Assembly: GCA_012516015.1 (NCBI GenBank)
Contig: JAAYXG010000457.1
Coordinates: forward strand, 1 to 11,810
DNA length: 11,810 bases
Reading direction: 5' to 3'
DNA from: Lysobacteraceae bacterium
Lineage (GTDB): Bacteria; Pseudomonadota; Gammaproteobacteria; Steroidobacterales; Steroidobacteraceae
Shown here: piece by piece, positions 1 to 6,213 of the stretch
How the letters are laid out: every line of letters starts with the position of its first letter
Numbering within the stretch: the first letter of the stretch is position 1
Notes under the pieces: model-generated
Told to the model about the DNA's origin: nothing
Database searches by the model: none
What the model saw: the letters and a program-made list of their open reading frames with translations, nothing else
Program-made: the position numbers and the translations under genes

Positions 1-138
1 AAGACAACGGACCGAATGAGTGCGTCGTGACATGGCACTTTCGTCCGATTGCACCGCATTCGTGCGCGTAGCCGCACTACCGCATTCGCGCATGAGCACA
101 TGCGTGAGTGTTATGACGTCCAGATATCGGCGGTGGTA

Positions 139-148
139 TGACGCGTCA
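139..148. repeat. 10-bp perfect palindrome TGACGCGTCA
   Basis: TGACGCGTCA equals its own reverse complement. It could be a binding site for a dimeric regulator, but no gene start in the window lies next to it. The regulated gene, if any, would be off the left edge. Chance occurrence is also possible. Confidence 0.3.
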
Positions 149-239
149 CCCTGCCGGGGCGTGACATGGACTGGAGGAATCGAGCAACGGAAGCGACTAG
201 CGGTCGGGTGCGACGCCCGGGCTAGGCATACTCTTCTTC

Positions 240-266
240 CTTGGCGAGCTTGGCGTGCTTGGCGAG
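240..266. repeat. Three tandem 9-bp units (CTTGGCGAG/CTTGGCGTG/CTTGGCGAG)
   Basis: Three head-to-tail 9-mers lie at 240-248, 249-257 and 258-266. The middle copy differs by one base (T for A at its eighth position). They sit about 20 bp past the stop codon of the NnrU-family gene, in non-coding DNA. This is a short direct repeat that could arise by slippage; no function is evident. Confidence 0.6.
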
Positions 267-288
267 CCTTATCTTGTGCTTCGTCTGC

Positions 289-870
289 TTAGCTCGCGAT
301 AGGCATCGGCGATACGCCGATCCACTTCAGATGCAAGTAGTGCATGAACGCGAAGTAGAGCACCAGGCCGAGCACGATGGCGATGGCATCGTTGCGCTTC
401 GACGCAGGGAGTGTCTTCAAGGGCCGTTGCACGCGTCGCTTGAAAGAGATGCGGTCCGCGACCGCCCACGCCAAGAAGCCTCCGAACAGCAGCAGGTCCG
501 CCAACATCCCGTTCGATAGCAGGTGAGCGAACGCCCATAGCTTCACGGCCACGAGCATCGGGTGCTTCAGTGCGTCACGAATACGACCAGGGAAATATGG
601 GGCGAGCAGGAGCGGAAACACCGGCAGCATGAGAATCGCGGTCACCCAGCGCAATTCGACGGGCGGCGTGTAGACGATGACCGGGTTCTGTCGCGCCTGC
701 CCATAGCCCCAGACAAGCAGCACGAAACCCACGATCGACAGTACGGAGTAGAGCGCTTTCCACGCTCGTTCGCCGAGCTTGGCCGCCAATGCATCGCGCC
801 CCTGCGGGGCGACGATCGCAACCGAGTGCACGCCGAGGAACATCACCAAACCGATCACGAGCGTCGTCAT
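289..870 (-). CDS. NnrU family membrane protein
   Basis: This 193-aa polytopic inner-membrane protein is of the NnrU family. The family is named from denitrification gene clusters but is widespread in bacteria without them, and its biochemical role is unsettled; members resemble isoprenylcysteine-methyltransferase-like membrane proteins. Visible hallmarks are an N-terminal helix with FLGVHS (His15), hydrophobic segments around residues 2-20, 38-56, 75-92, 108-134 and 161-179, and the core motif HPMLVAVKLWAFAHLLSNG at 103-121, with His103, Trp112, His116 and Asn120 in the family's usual places. Its length is typical. The ATG start overlaps the stop of the upstream DUF2007-like gene (ATGA), so the two are almost certainly co-translated. 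No nitrite or nitric oxide reductase genes are nearby, so a denitrification role cannot be inferred. The family call is secure; the function is not. Confidence 0.9.
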   Translation of the reverse strand: MTTLVIGLVMFLGVHSVAIVAPQGRDALAAKLGERAWKALYSVLSIVGFVLLVWGYGQARQNPVIVYTPPVELRWVTAILMLPVFPLLLAPYFPGRIRDALKHPMLVAVKLWAFAHLLSNGMLADLLLFGGFLAWAVADRISFKRRVQRPLKTLPASKRNDAIAIVLGLVLYFAFMHYLHLKWIGVSPMPIAS

Positions 871-1142
871 TCGTCCGTCCCCTCTTCTTCTTGCCCGTCA
901 TAGGACGCATCCATGTAGTGGGTCGCCCATTCCTCCTCGCTGAGCGGAGCATGCGAATAGAGCTGCCGCGCTCGCATCCATTGCCCGAACGGCACCGACA
1001 CGGCGATGCTTCGGATCAGGCCGGGAACGGGCTCGTCGGCGACGATCCGCACGTCGATCGCTTCGGACCGCAACAGCCCCGCCAGCACCTCCGCCGATGC
1101 TCGATCGGTAAATACCGCGAGTTCTCGCCATTCGTTCGACAT
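867..1142 (-). CDS. Small DUF2007-like putative signal-transducing protein
   Basis: This 91-aa soluble protein resembles the DUF2007 ('putative prokaryotic signal transducing protein') group. Strand ELAVF (7-11), helix ASAEVLAGLLRSEAI (15-29), strand DVRIVAD (30-36) and a later strand and helix (IAVSVPFGQWMRARQLY, 46-62) give the expected compact beta-alpha-beta pattern. The C-terminal ~25 residues are strongly acidic (ending QEEEGTDE). I chose the ATG at 1142 (MSNEWREL) because the fold begins directly after it. Other in-frame starts are ATG at 1151 and 1169 and TTG at 1178; none has a strong Shine-Dalgarno sequence, so the start is uncertain. The stop overlaps the NnrU start by 4 nt (ATGA), which implies an operon. 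The role is unknown; small domains of this kind are often attached to regulatory or membrane proteins. Family assignment is by pattern only. Confidence 0.75.
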   Translation of the reverse strand: MSNEWRELAVFTDRASAEVLAGLLRSEAIDVRIVADEPVPGLIRSIAVSVPFGQWMRARQLYSHAPLSEEEWATHYMDASYDGQEEEGTDE

Positions 1143-1251
1143 GCGACCCATCGTGGGCGACCCAGGCATCGCGGTCAAGCTTGGCTATCGATGCCGTCGA
1201 CACCCCTTCAGCACGTCGCCGGCAGCCTTAGACGAGTGATACTCTTCGCCG

Positions 1252-2373
1252 ATGAGCGGGGACGGTGAAGCGGCTGGCGATGTCCTGACGGGTGCGGTGC
1301 TCGCGCACGCCGTCGAACCGAGCTCCGGCGAGCGCCCGGAGCAGACCGAAGCGGCACGCTGCTTGAACTGCGGTGCCGCCTTGAGCGGCGCCTATTGCGC
1401 CAAGTGCGGCCAGCCGGCGCACGTGCACCGCAGCTTGGCGGCGCTGGCGCACGACCTCCTTCACGGAGTCTTTCACTTCGAAGGAAAGATCTGGCGTACG
1501 CTGCCGGAGCTCGCGTTCCGCCCCGGCAGACTGACGCGCCGCTACATCGATGGCGAGCGCGCGAAATTCGTCTCGCCGATGGCGCTCTTTCTGTTTACCG
1601 TATTCTTGATCTTCGCCGTGTTCGCCTTCGTTGGGTCGGGCGACGTGACGGCACCTGTCGTTCCGGGAACGCCGGAATGGAGCGCCAGACACGAATCCGC
1701 CCTCGCGAAAACGGACGAGGAGATTGCCCAGCTGCGCGAGAAGATCGCAAACGAGAGCATACCGGTCGAGGAACGCGCCAAGCTGCAAGCGGATCTCGAG
1801 GATCTCGAGACCACGCGCGAGGCGATGGGGGCCGTGGCGGCCGGCGACTGGAAGCACCTCGCCGAAATTGAAAATAGAGATAAAGAAACGGATGCGGTTC
1901 GCGAAGAGGAAGCGGACCGCTCGAGCAGTTGGCGAACGCCCGGCGGCCGCTTGGACAAAGCCATCGAGCAAGTCAAGGGAAATCCGGAGCTCTTGACGTA
2001 CAAGATCAAAACGAGCGCATACAAGTTCTCGTGGGCGCTCATCCCGCTCAGCGTACCGTTCTTGTGGCTATTGTTCTTCTGGCGCCGCGATATCCGTCTT
2101 TACGATCACACGATCTTCACGACGTACTCGATCACGTTCATGCTGCTGTTCGTCCTGCTGCTCTCGTTGGCCGCAACGCTCGGCGTACCGAAAGGCGTTT
2201 GGGTACCCGCACTGTTCGTCGTGCCGCCGCTCCATCTCTACAAGCAATTGCGCGGCGCCTACGGTCTCTCGCGCGTCGGCGCCACGATTCGCTTGTTCTT
2301 CCTCTCCATCTTCATCGTCATCGTTCTATGCATCTTCTTCGCCCTGCTCGTCATGGCAGGACTCTGGACCTAG
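1252..2373 (+). CDS. DUF3667 family zinc-ribbon membrane protein
   Basis: This 373-aa integral membrane protein begins with a cytosolic zinc ribbon, CLNC (37-40) and CAKC (49-52), four cysteines positioned to bind one Zn. The DUF3667 core follows (about 60-110: HDLLHGVFHFEGKIWRT, then RPGRLTRRYIDGERAKFVSP). Predicted helices lie at about 110-128, 260-277, 291-312, 316-330 and 346-370. Between helix 1 and helix 2 is an unusually long hydrophilic segment (130-255). It includes a charged stretch at about 148-192, rich in Glu/Lys/Leu, that should form a coiled coil. DUF3667 proteins have no established function. The gene is transcribed alone, divergent from the DUF2007/NnrU pair and convergent with the mrp-thioredoxin operon. 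I see no good Shine-Dalgarno sequence before the ATG at 1252. The sequence GATACT at 1238-1243 could be a -10 box close to the start, which would make the mRNA nearly leaderless; that is inference. Confidence 0.88.
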   Translation: MSGDGEAAGDVLTGAVLAHAVEPSSGERPEQTEAARCLNCGAALSGAYCAKCGQPAHVHRSLAALAHDLLHGVFHFEGKIWRTLPELAFRPGRLTRRYIDGERAKFVSPMALFLFTVFLIFAVFAFVGSGDVTAPVVPGTPEWSARHESALAKTDEEIAQLREKIANESIPVEERAKLQADLEDLETTREAMGAVAAGDWKHLAEIENRDKETDAVREEEADRSSSWRTPGGRLDKAIEQVKGNPELLTYKIKTSAYKFSWALIPLSVPFLWLLFFWRRDIRLYDHTIFTTYSITFMLLFVLLLSLAATLGVPKGVWVPALFVVPPLHLYKQLRGAYGLSRVGATIRLFFLSIFIVIVLCIFFALLVMAGLWT

Positions 2374-2386
2374 TCCGCGAACGTCG

Positions 2387-2418
2387 CCTAGCGCAGCGTC
2401 ACGCTTGCACACGCTAGG
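2387..2418. terminator. Compound stem-loop just past the DUF3667 gene (possible terminator)
   Basis: The arms CCTAGCG (2387-2393) and CGCTAGG (2412-2418) are perfect 7-bp complements. Between them lies a smaller AGCG-TCA-CGCT hairpin. The structure starts 14 nt after the stop codon at 2373, where a terminator is expected. There is no T-run after the stem, so it is not a classic intrinsic terminator. It may act as an RNA 3'-end stabiliser or be coincidental. Confidence 0.3.
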
Positions 2419-2498
2419 GCCACTCGACGTCATCCACCCTCCCCGGCACCATCCTCGCGAACGCGCACTACTGTCCGGGGAAAATGTGATACCTACAT

Positions 2499-2589
2499 TC
2501 GTCGCTCCGGCGGAGGCCGGAGTCCAGACATAGGCGCGCATGGCGCTCTGCGTTCTTGCCTGGATCCCAGGCCTACGCCGGGACGACAA
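2499..2589. repeat. REP-like inverted pair (BIME-type element)
   Basis: Two ~30-bp elements lie in opposite orientation: arm 1 at 2499-2527 and arm 2 at 2560-2589, separated by 32 bp. The reverse complement of arm 2 matches arm 1 at most positions, sharing TCG/TTG, then CCGGCG-AGGCC, then TCCAG. The sequence type, a GTCGTCCCGGCG-AGGCC-GG-TCCAG core, is the form of dispersed extragenic repeat seen in many proteobacterial genomes. Such repeats are typically mobilised by REP-associated tyrosine transposases. No transposase gene is in this window. The pair sits between two convergent genes and can fold into a large hairpin in RNA from either strand, so it could serve as a bidirectional transcript end. 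Dispersal through the genome cannot be shown from one window. Confidence 0.75.
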
Positions 2590-2596
2590 TGTTGTT

Positions 2597-2612
2597 GAGT
2601 TTCGCCAAACTC
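2597..2612 (-). terminator. Stem-loop after the thioredoxin gene (possible operon end)
   Basis: GAGTTT (2597-2602) and AAACTC (2607-2612) form a perfect 6-bp stem with a four-base loop. On the minus strand it lies about 35 nt past the stop codon of the thioredoxin gene, the last gene of the mrp operon. A second small dyad (CGCG at 2629-2632 and 2639-2642) lies closer to the stop. Neither is followed by a U-tract, so intrinsic termination is only a suggestion; the adjacent REP pair may do the job instead. Confidence 0.3.
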
Positions 2613-2646
2613 GAAGCGCGCGGTGGTTCGCGATTCTTCGCGCCAA

Positions 2647-3123
2647 TCATGTGAGCCCCTGCGATGCCGGAGGCTGCTCAGGAGGCATCACGCCATTCTG
2701 CGCGAGAAAGAAGCGCACCGAGTGCGCCTGGCGAGCGCCGACGAATTGAGCGACGACGTTGCCGTCGCGGAAAAGCATGACGGTCGGCATCGATTTGATC
2801 TTGTATCGCTCGGACAGCGCCGGCTCGGCATCCACGTCCACCTTGGCGAGGAGGAACCTGCCTTCATAGTGCTTCGCCGTCTCGGCGAGCACCGGACCCA
2901 AGTACTGGCAGGGCGGGCACCATGTCGCATAGAAATCGACCAGCACAGGCGTCTCGCGCGACGTTTGCAGCACCATCGAATCGAAGCTCGCGGCAGTCAC
3001 GCTAGCCTCGTACGAGCTCGCCGGCTCGGGCACCTCGGTCGCCTTGGCTCTACTCTGCATCAGATATCGATGCAACAGCATGCCCGCCACGAACGCGAGT
3101 GCGGCAATGATGACGATGTGCAT
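2647..3123 (-). CDS. Membrane-anchored thioredoxin family protein
   Basis: This 158-aa thiol-disulfide oxidoreductase has one N-terminal hydrophobic segment (about residues 2-19), likely an uncleaved signal anchor, then a short linker and a full thioredoxin fold (about 42-148). The active site is W68-CPPC (Cys69, Cys72), preceded by VDFYAT with Asp63 at the position of the buried acid of thioredoxin. The cis-proline is Pro113 in SMPTV. VDVDAEP and the FRDGNVVAQFVGA strand pair are also thioredoxin-like. CPPC instead of CGPC is common in membrane-tethered relatives. The topology (N-terminal anchor, positive residues after it) leaves open whether the domain faces periplasm or cytosol; periplasmic thiol reduction is the usual role of anchored forms. 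It is the last gene of the mrp run, 28 nt after the small membrane protein gene, and has only a weak ribosome site. This suggests read-through or coupled translation. A link to Mrp function is inference from position only. Confidence 0.9.
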   Translation of the reverse strand: MHIVIIAALAFVAGMLLHRYLMQSRAKATEVPEPASSYEASVTAASFDSMVLQTSRETPVLVDFYATWCPPCQYLGPVLAETAKHYEGRFLLAKVDVDAEPALSERYKIKSMPTVMLFRDGNVVAQFVGARQAHSVRFFLAQNGVMPPEQPPASQGLT

Positions 3124-3151
3124 GGACGGTGTTTGCTCGCCTTCTAGGAGC

Positions 3152-3379
3152 TCACGGCGTTTGCTTACGACGCCGCAGCGGCAGGAGCAGAAACGCGACC
3201 ACGCACACGGCCACCGATCCGATGATCACGACAGGCACGATCCAACCCGGCTCCCCGCCGAAAAGATCCAGGACTTGCCTCGCCACGAGGCGGCCTATCA
3301 CTACGCCGAGCAACGCACCGACGACGCCCCACGATGCTGTCTTGAGACTGAGTCGTTCTTGTCCAGCTGTGTCCCTCAC
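3152..3379 (-). CDS. Hypothetical two-helix membrane protein
   Basis: I do not recognise a family for this 75-aa protein. It has a short polar N-terminus, a glycine-rich hydrophobic helix at about 17-35 (GVVGALLGVVIGRLVARQV), a short loop (LDLFGGEPGW), a second helix at about 46-67, and a basic tail (RRRKQTP). The positive-inside rule places both ends in the cytoplasm. The gene is supported by a GTG start at 3379 with a strong Shine-Dalgarno sequence (AGGAGGA, 3388-3394) 8 nt upstream, the best in the window, and by its placement in the same-strand run between mrpG (50-nt gap) and the thioredoxin gene (28-nt gap). It could be an accessory or stability factor for the Mrp complex, or be unrelated and merely co-transcribed. 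Confidence 0.8.
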   Translation of the reverse strand: MRDTAGQERLSLKTASWGVVGALLGVVIGRLVARQVLDLFGGEPGWIVPVVIIGSVAVCVVAFLLLPLRRRKQTP

Positions 3380-3387
3380 GGAATTGC

Positions 3388-3394
3388 TCCTCCT
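3388..3394 (-). promoter_or_regulatory. Strong Shine-Dalgarno AGGAGGA for the 75-aa protein
   Basis: The minus-strand sequence AGGAGGA lies 8 nt before GTG at 3379. It fixes the start of a small gene that would otherwise be doubtful, and indicates independent translation initiation, unlike the overlapping mrp junctions upstream. Confidence 0.75.
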
Positions 3395-3429
3395 GCAATG
3401 CTAACGACTGACGTGGTCGACGAATCGCA

Positions 3430-3807
3430 CTAACCGTCGCTCGCGCGGCTTCCCTCTCCTTGTGCCAACTGCTCCTGACGCCGCCGGCGCTCTTCATTGA
3501 CGCGTGTTCGATAGATGGCCGCGCGCATCAAGATCATCGCCGTCACGGGCGAGACGGTAACGATGAATACGGTGATCAAGATCTCGTGCATCACGGGCCG
3601 GCCGAGCAGCGCCGACGACAGAATCATGGACGCGATGAGCACGCAGCCGGTGCCGAGCGTGTTGCCCATAGAAGGGCCGTGCATTCGCATGAAGAACGAC
3701 GGCAGCCGCAGCAGACCGATCGAGCCGATGACGGTTACCAAGCCGCCGACGACGAGCAGTATCGAGGCCGGCACACTGGCCCAAAGCGGATAGTCGAACG
3801 TCGTCAC
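3430..3807 (-). CDS. mrpG: Na+/H+ antiporter subunit MrpG
   Basis: This is the 125-aa small subunit G of the Mrp (MnhG/PhaG/ShaG) cation/proton antiporter. Three hydrophobic segments lie at about 13-33, 51-68 and 75-97. The family signature is GSIGLLRLPSFFMRMHGPS (28-46), in which the LLRLPDFYxRxHxPS-type motif is plain, followed by GNTLGTGCVLIAS. The C-terminus is hydrophilic and charged (NEERRRRQEQL). The start is GTG at 3807, whose GTGA overlaps the mrpF stop. A longer open frame extends upstream, but that part overlaps mrpF out of frame and reads as arginine-rich shadow sequence. MrpG is required for complex assembly in studied systems. It is the last structural subunit here, 50 nt before the small membrane protein gene. 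Confidence 0.95.
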   Translation of the reverse strand: MTTFDYPLWASVPASILLVVGGLVTVIGSIGLLRLPSFFMRMHGPSMGNTLGTGCVLIASMILSSALLGRPVMHEILITVFIVTVSPVTAMILMRAAIYRTRVNEERRRRQEQLAQGEGSRASDG

Positions 3808-4085
3808 GGCTCGATGACCTCCCCTCGCAGGAGGAACTTGGCGAGCGCGACGGAGCCGGCGAAGCCGAACAGCGCGATGAGCAGCGCCATATCGAAGTAC
3901 GCACTCGAGCTCGAGCGCATGCCGAGCATCAACAAGCTCAGCATGCCGTTGATGTACATCGTGTCGAACGCAAGGACGCGATCTTGCGCGGCCGGCCCCT
4001 GAATGACGCGGATGGCCGCGAGCGCCGTCGCGATCGCGAAACACGCTTGCGCAAACCAAATTGCGGTGTCGAGGACCGCATTCAT
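3804..4085 (-). CDS. mrpF: Na+/H+ antiporter subunit MrpF
   Basis: This is the 93-aa small hydrophobic subunit F (MnhF/PhaF). There are three membrane helices at about 6-27, 38-57 and 62-86. The family motif RVIQGPAAQDRVLAFD (26-41), with the conserved GP, DR and Asp41 just before helix 2, is intact. In Bacillus-type Mrp systems this subunit is implicated in Na+ handling and is needed for the whole complex. The start at 4085 gives the normal family length and its ATGA overlaps the mrpE stop; an in-frame upstream extension of 18 codons would run into mrpE and is not family-like. The 3' end overlaps the mrpG GTG. Confidence 0.95.
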   Translation of the reverse strand: MNAVLDTAIWFAQACFAIATALAAIRVIQGPAAQDRVLAFDTMYINGMLSLLMLGMRSSSSAYFDMALLIALFGFAGSVALAKFLLRGEVIEP

Positions 4086-4567
4086 TCGAACACCTCCATC
4101 AGCGGCCTTTCGTATCGTCCCTTGATGCGATCGATCCATTCTTGCTCATCGATGAGATCGAGCACGTGGATCGTCAATTCGGTTCGATCGTCGGTCAGCT
4201 CGACCCAAATCGTCCCGGGCGTCGCGGTGATGATCATCGCCAACACTGCGAAGCCATGCGGATCGCGCATGTCGATCGGGATGTGAATGAATCCCGCATG
4301 CACCTCGCGCTCCCCGACGAGGCCGAGCACGACACGTGCGACGCCGATGTTCGAGCGGATGATGTCGATCAGGACGTCGAAGAACAAGCGCACGAGCACC
4401 GGGAACCGACGCATCGTCGGTTGCAGCGGTCGAAGTCTGAAGGCCGCCAGCAGCAACAGCGCCGACAGAACGAAGCCGAGCACGATATGGCCGAGCGAAA
4501 TCGTGTTGTTCAGCAACAGCCACATCACGACCAGAACGCACAGGAAAACGGGCGGTACGCGTCTCAT
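4082..4567 (-). CDS. mrpE: Na+/H+ antiporter subunit MrpE
   Basis: This 161-aa subunit E (MnhE/PhaE) has two N-terminal membrane helices (about 4-20 and 25-45), a charged patch, a further hydrophobic stretch at about 57-84, and a soluble C-terminal domain. The family signature ITATPGTIWVEL (112-123) is present, followed by the conserved strand LTIHVLDL (131-138) and a C-terminal EWIDRIKGRYERPL segment. The ATG at 4567 overlaps the mrpD stop (ATGA). A longer frame upstream is out-of-frame overlap with mrpD and was rejected. In model Mrp systems MrpE is less strictly essential for exchange than the others but supports assembly. Confidence 0.95.
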   Translation of the reverse strand: MRRVPPVFLCVLVVMWLLLNNTISLGHIVLGFVLSALLLLAAFRLRPLQPTMRRFPVLVRLFFDVLIDIIRSNIGVARVVLGLVGEREVHAGFIHIPIDMRDPHGFAVLAMIITATPGTIWVELTDDRTELTIHVLDLIDEQEWIDRIKGRYERPLMEVFE

Positions 4568-6213
4568 GGAGCGTCTCCCGCCACCGCTGCGCTCGGGTCC
4601 GCAGACAACACTGCATCGATATACGTTTGCGGCGCCGTCAAACCTTGCGCCGCCGCTTGCAAGTACGTCATCACGGGATCGGCCGCGATCGTCAGACCGA
4701 TGCAAAGCAAGAGCAGTAGCGCAACCGGCGCGGCTTCGATGACGCGCAGCCGAGGCGTCGTGCGTCCGACGACGCTCCAGAACAGACGCATGCCGATACG
4801 CGTGAGCGAAACGATCGCTGCCAGCCCTGTCATGAGCATCGCACCGACGAAGATCCACGACTGCACCGGCAGCTCCGCGGTCGGCGCGATTCCGACGGCG
4901 GCCGATAACATGGCGAACTTCGAGATGAATCCGGAGAGCGGCGGCAATCCGGCGACGAGCAGCGCGCAACACACGAACGTGAGACCGAGAAATGCCATCG
5001 CGGCCGGAATCGCAATGCCGACTTCGTCGTCGACCCCTAGCGGATCCGGCGCATCATCCATCCCGAATGCCGAGTACGATACCGCGGAGACCGGCGCTTG
5101 ATCGGAGCTCTCGAAATAATGCGTACGCGTGCGCTCGGTCATGCCCGTCACCATGAAGAACGCGCCGCTCGCGAGCACGGAGCTCACGAGATAGAACAGT
5201 GCCGGCGCAGTCATCGCAGCGGGATTGAGCCCTGCCGAGGCAAGCAACGTACCTGAAGAGACGATCACCGAGAAGGCGACGAGCCGGGCGAGCTGCTGAG
5301 CGGCTAGCATGCCGACGATCCCGAACGCCACCGTTGCGATGCCGCCGGCAAAGAGCCAGTCGCTGCCGAAAGGGCCGTGCACGCCGGACTCGCTGAGCAG
5401 CGCGCCGACGCGAAAGATCGCGTATACGCCCACTTTAGTGAGCAACGAAAAGATGGCACCGACCGGCGCCGCCGCGGACGAATAAGCGGCCGGCAGCCAA
5501 AAGTTCAGAGGCCATGCGGCCGCTTTGATCAGAAACGCGAGCCCGAGAATCGTCGCGCCGATATCGAATAGACCGCGCTCGCTTGCCGGGAGCTGCGCGA
5601 CGCGCGGCCCGAGATCCGCCATGTTAAGCGTGCCGGCGATGCCATAGACGAGCGCCACGCCGATCAAGAACAACAGCGACGAGACGAGATTCACGATGAT
5701 GTAATGCAAGCCCGCCTTGACGCGTGAAGCACCCGAGCCGTGCAGCAGCAAGCCGTACGACGCCGCGAGCATGACCTCGACGAACACGAACAGATTGAAC
5801 AGATCGCCCGTCAGAAACGCGCCGTTCATGCCCATCAAGAGCAACTGGAACAGCGGATGGAAGTTGACGCCGACGCGATCCCAGCGTGCGAGCGAATAGA
5901 CGAGCGCCGCGAGCGCAACCGTCGCCGTCAACACGAGCAGCAATGCGGATAAGCGATCGACGACGAGCACGATGCCGAACGGCGCGGGCCACTTGCCGAT
6001 CGAATAGACGCCGATCCCTTTCGGCCAGATCTCCAAGACCGCATCGGAGGTGAAATACGCCAGGGACAGCGCGGTTGCGAGCTGCACGAGCACGGCCACG
6101 ACCGCAAGCCCGGCTCGAGAGCGCCGCGATTCGGGCAAGAGCAGCATGATCGCGCCGGCAAATAGCGGCGCGAGCACGGGCACGACGGGCAAGTGCTGGA
6201 GCCAGTCGTTCAC
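4564..6213 (-). CDS. mrpD: Na+/H+ antiporter subunit MrpD (complex I antiporter-like)
   Basis: This 549-aa subunit D is one of the two large proton-translocating-type subunits, homologous to NuoM/NuoN of complex I. It has about 14 predicted helices. The key charged residues of the family are visible: Glu146 (in FVFVEVMLAAS), Lys230 (in LAFLIKAAAWPLNFWLP) and Lys260 (in FSLLTKVGVYAIFR), equivalent to the TM5 Glu and the TM7/TM8 Lys pair. LPPLSGFISK (423-432) is the conserved C-terminal-half motif. A hydrophilic acidic loop (about 358-398, with FGMDDAPDPLGVDDEVG) and an alanine/proline tail make it longer than Bacillus-type MrpD; similar loops occur in proteobacterial group 2 proteins. The start is GTG at 6213, overlapping the mrpC stop (GTGA); the stop overlaps mrpE. 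NADH dehydrogenase subunit annotation would be wrong given the operon. Confidence 0.96.
   Translation of the reverse strand: MNDWLQHLPVVPVLAPLFAGAIMLLLPESRRSRAGLAVVAVLVQLATALSLAYFTSDAVLEIWPKGIGVYSIGKWPAPFGIVLVVDRLSALLLVLTATVALAALVYSLARWDRVGVNFHPLFQLLLMGMNGAFLTGDLFNLFVFVEVMLAASYGLLLHGSGASRVKAGLHYIIVNLVSSLLFLIGVALVYGIAGTLNMADLGPRVAQLPASERGLFDIGATILGLAFLIKAAAWPLNFWLPAAYSSAAAPVGAIFSLLTKVGVYAIFRVGALLSESGVHGPFGSDWLFAGGIATVAFGIVGMLAAQQLARLVAFSVIVSSGTLLASAGLNPAAMTAPALFYLVSSVLASGAFFMVTGMTERTRTHYFESSDQAPVSAVSYSAFGMDDAPDPLGVDDEVGIAIPAAMAFLGLTFVCCALLVAGLPPLSGFISKFAMLSAAVGIAPTAELPVQSWIFVGAMLMTGLAAIVSLTRIGMRLFWSVVGRTTPRLRVIEAAPVALLLLLCIGLTIAADPVMTYLQAAAQGLTAPQTYIDAVLSADPSAAVAGDAP

Larger units (their letters stand above)
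1..288. other. Left-edge region without a convincing gene
   Basis: I see no protein with recognisable motifs on either strand. Open frames here are short, arginine/alanine-rich and look like GC-driven chance frames. No tRNA cloverleaf is evident. The visible structure is a 10-bp perfect palindrome, TGACGCGTCA, at 139-148, and a three-copy 9-bp tandem repeat at 240-266. The stretch lies immediately 3' of the minus-strand NnrU gene, so it probably carries that transcript's end, but I see no stem followed by a U-tract. Confidence 0.5.

Noticed and set aside
2326..2646. 106-aa minus-strand frame in the convergent intergenic region
   Set aside because: Its peptide (RRRPGIQ, WTPASAGAT) is the translation of the REP-like repeat pair, a well-known artefact type, and it overlaps the end of the DUF3667 gene.
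3808..4059. Long upstream extension of mrpG
   Set aside because: The extension overlaps mrpF out of frame and reads as Arg-rich shadow. The GTG at 3807 overlapping the mrpF stop gives the normal family length.
4568..4972. Long upstream extension of mrpE
   Set aside because: It lies inside mrpD in another frame and is Arg-rich. The ATG at 4567 overlapping the mrpD stop gives the normal start MRRVPP.
4061..5101. 346-aa plus-strand open frame antisense to mrpE and mrpD
   Set aside because: It is a shadow of conserved membrane-protein genes on the other strand, with no ribosome site or family features.
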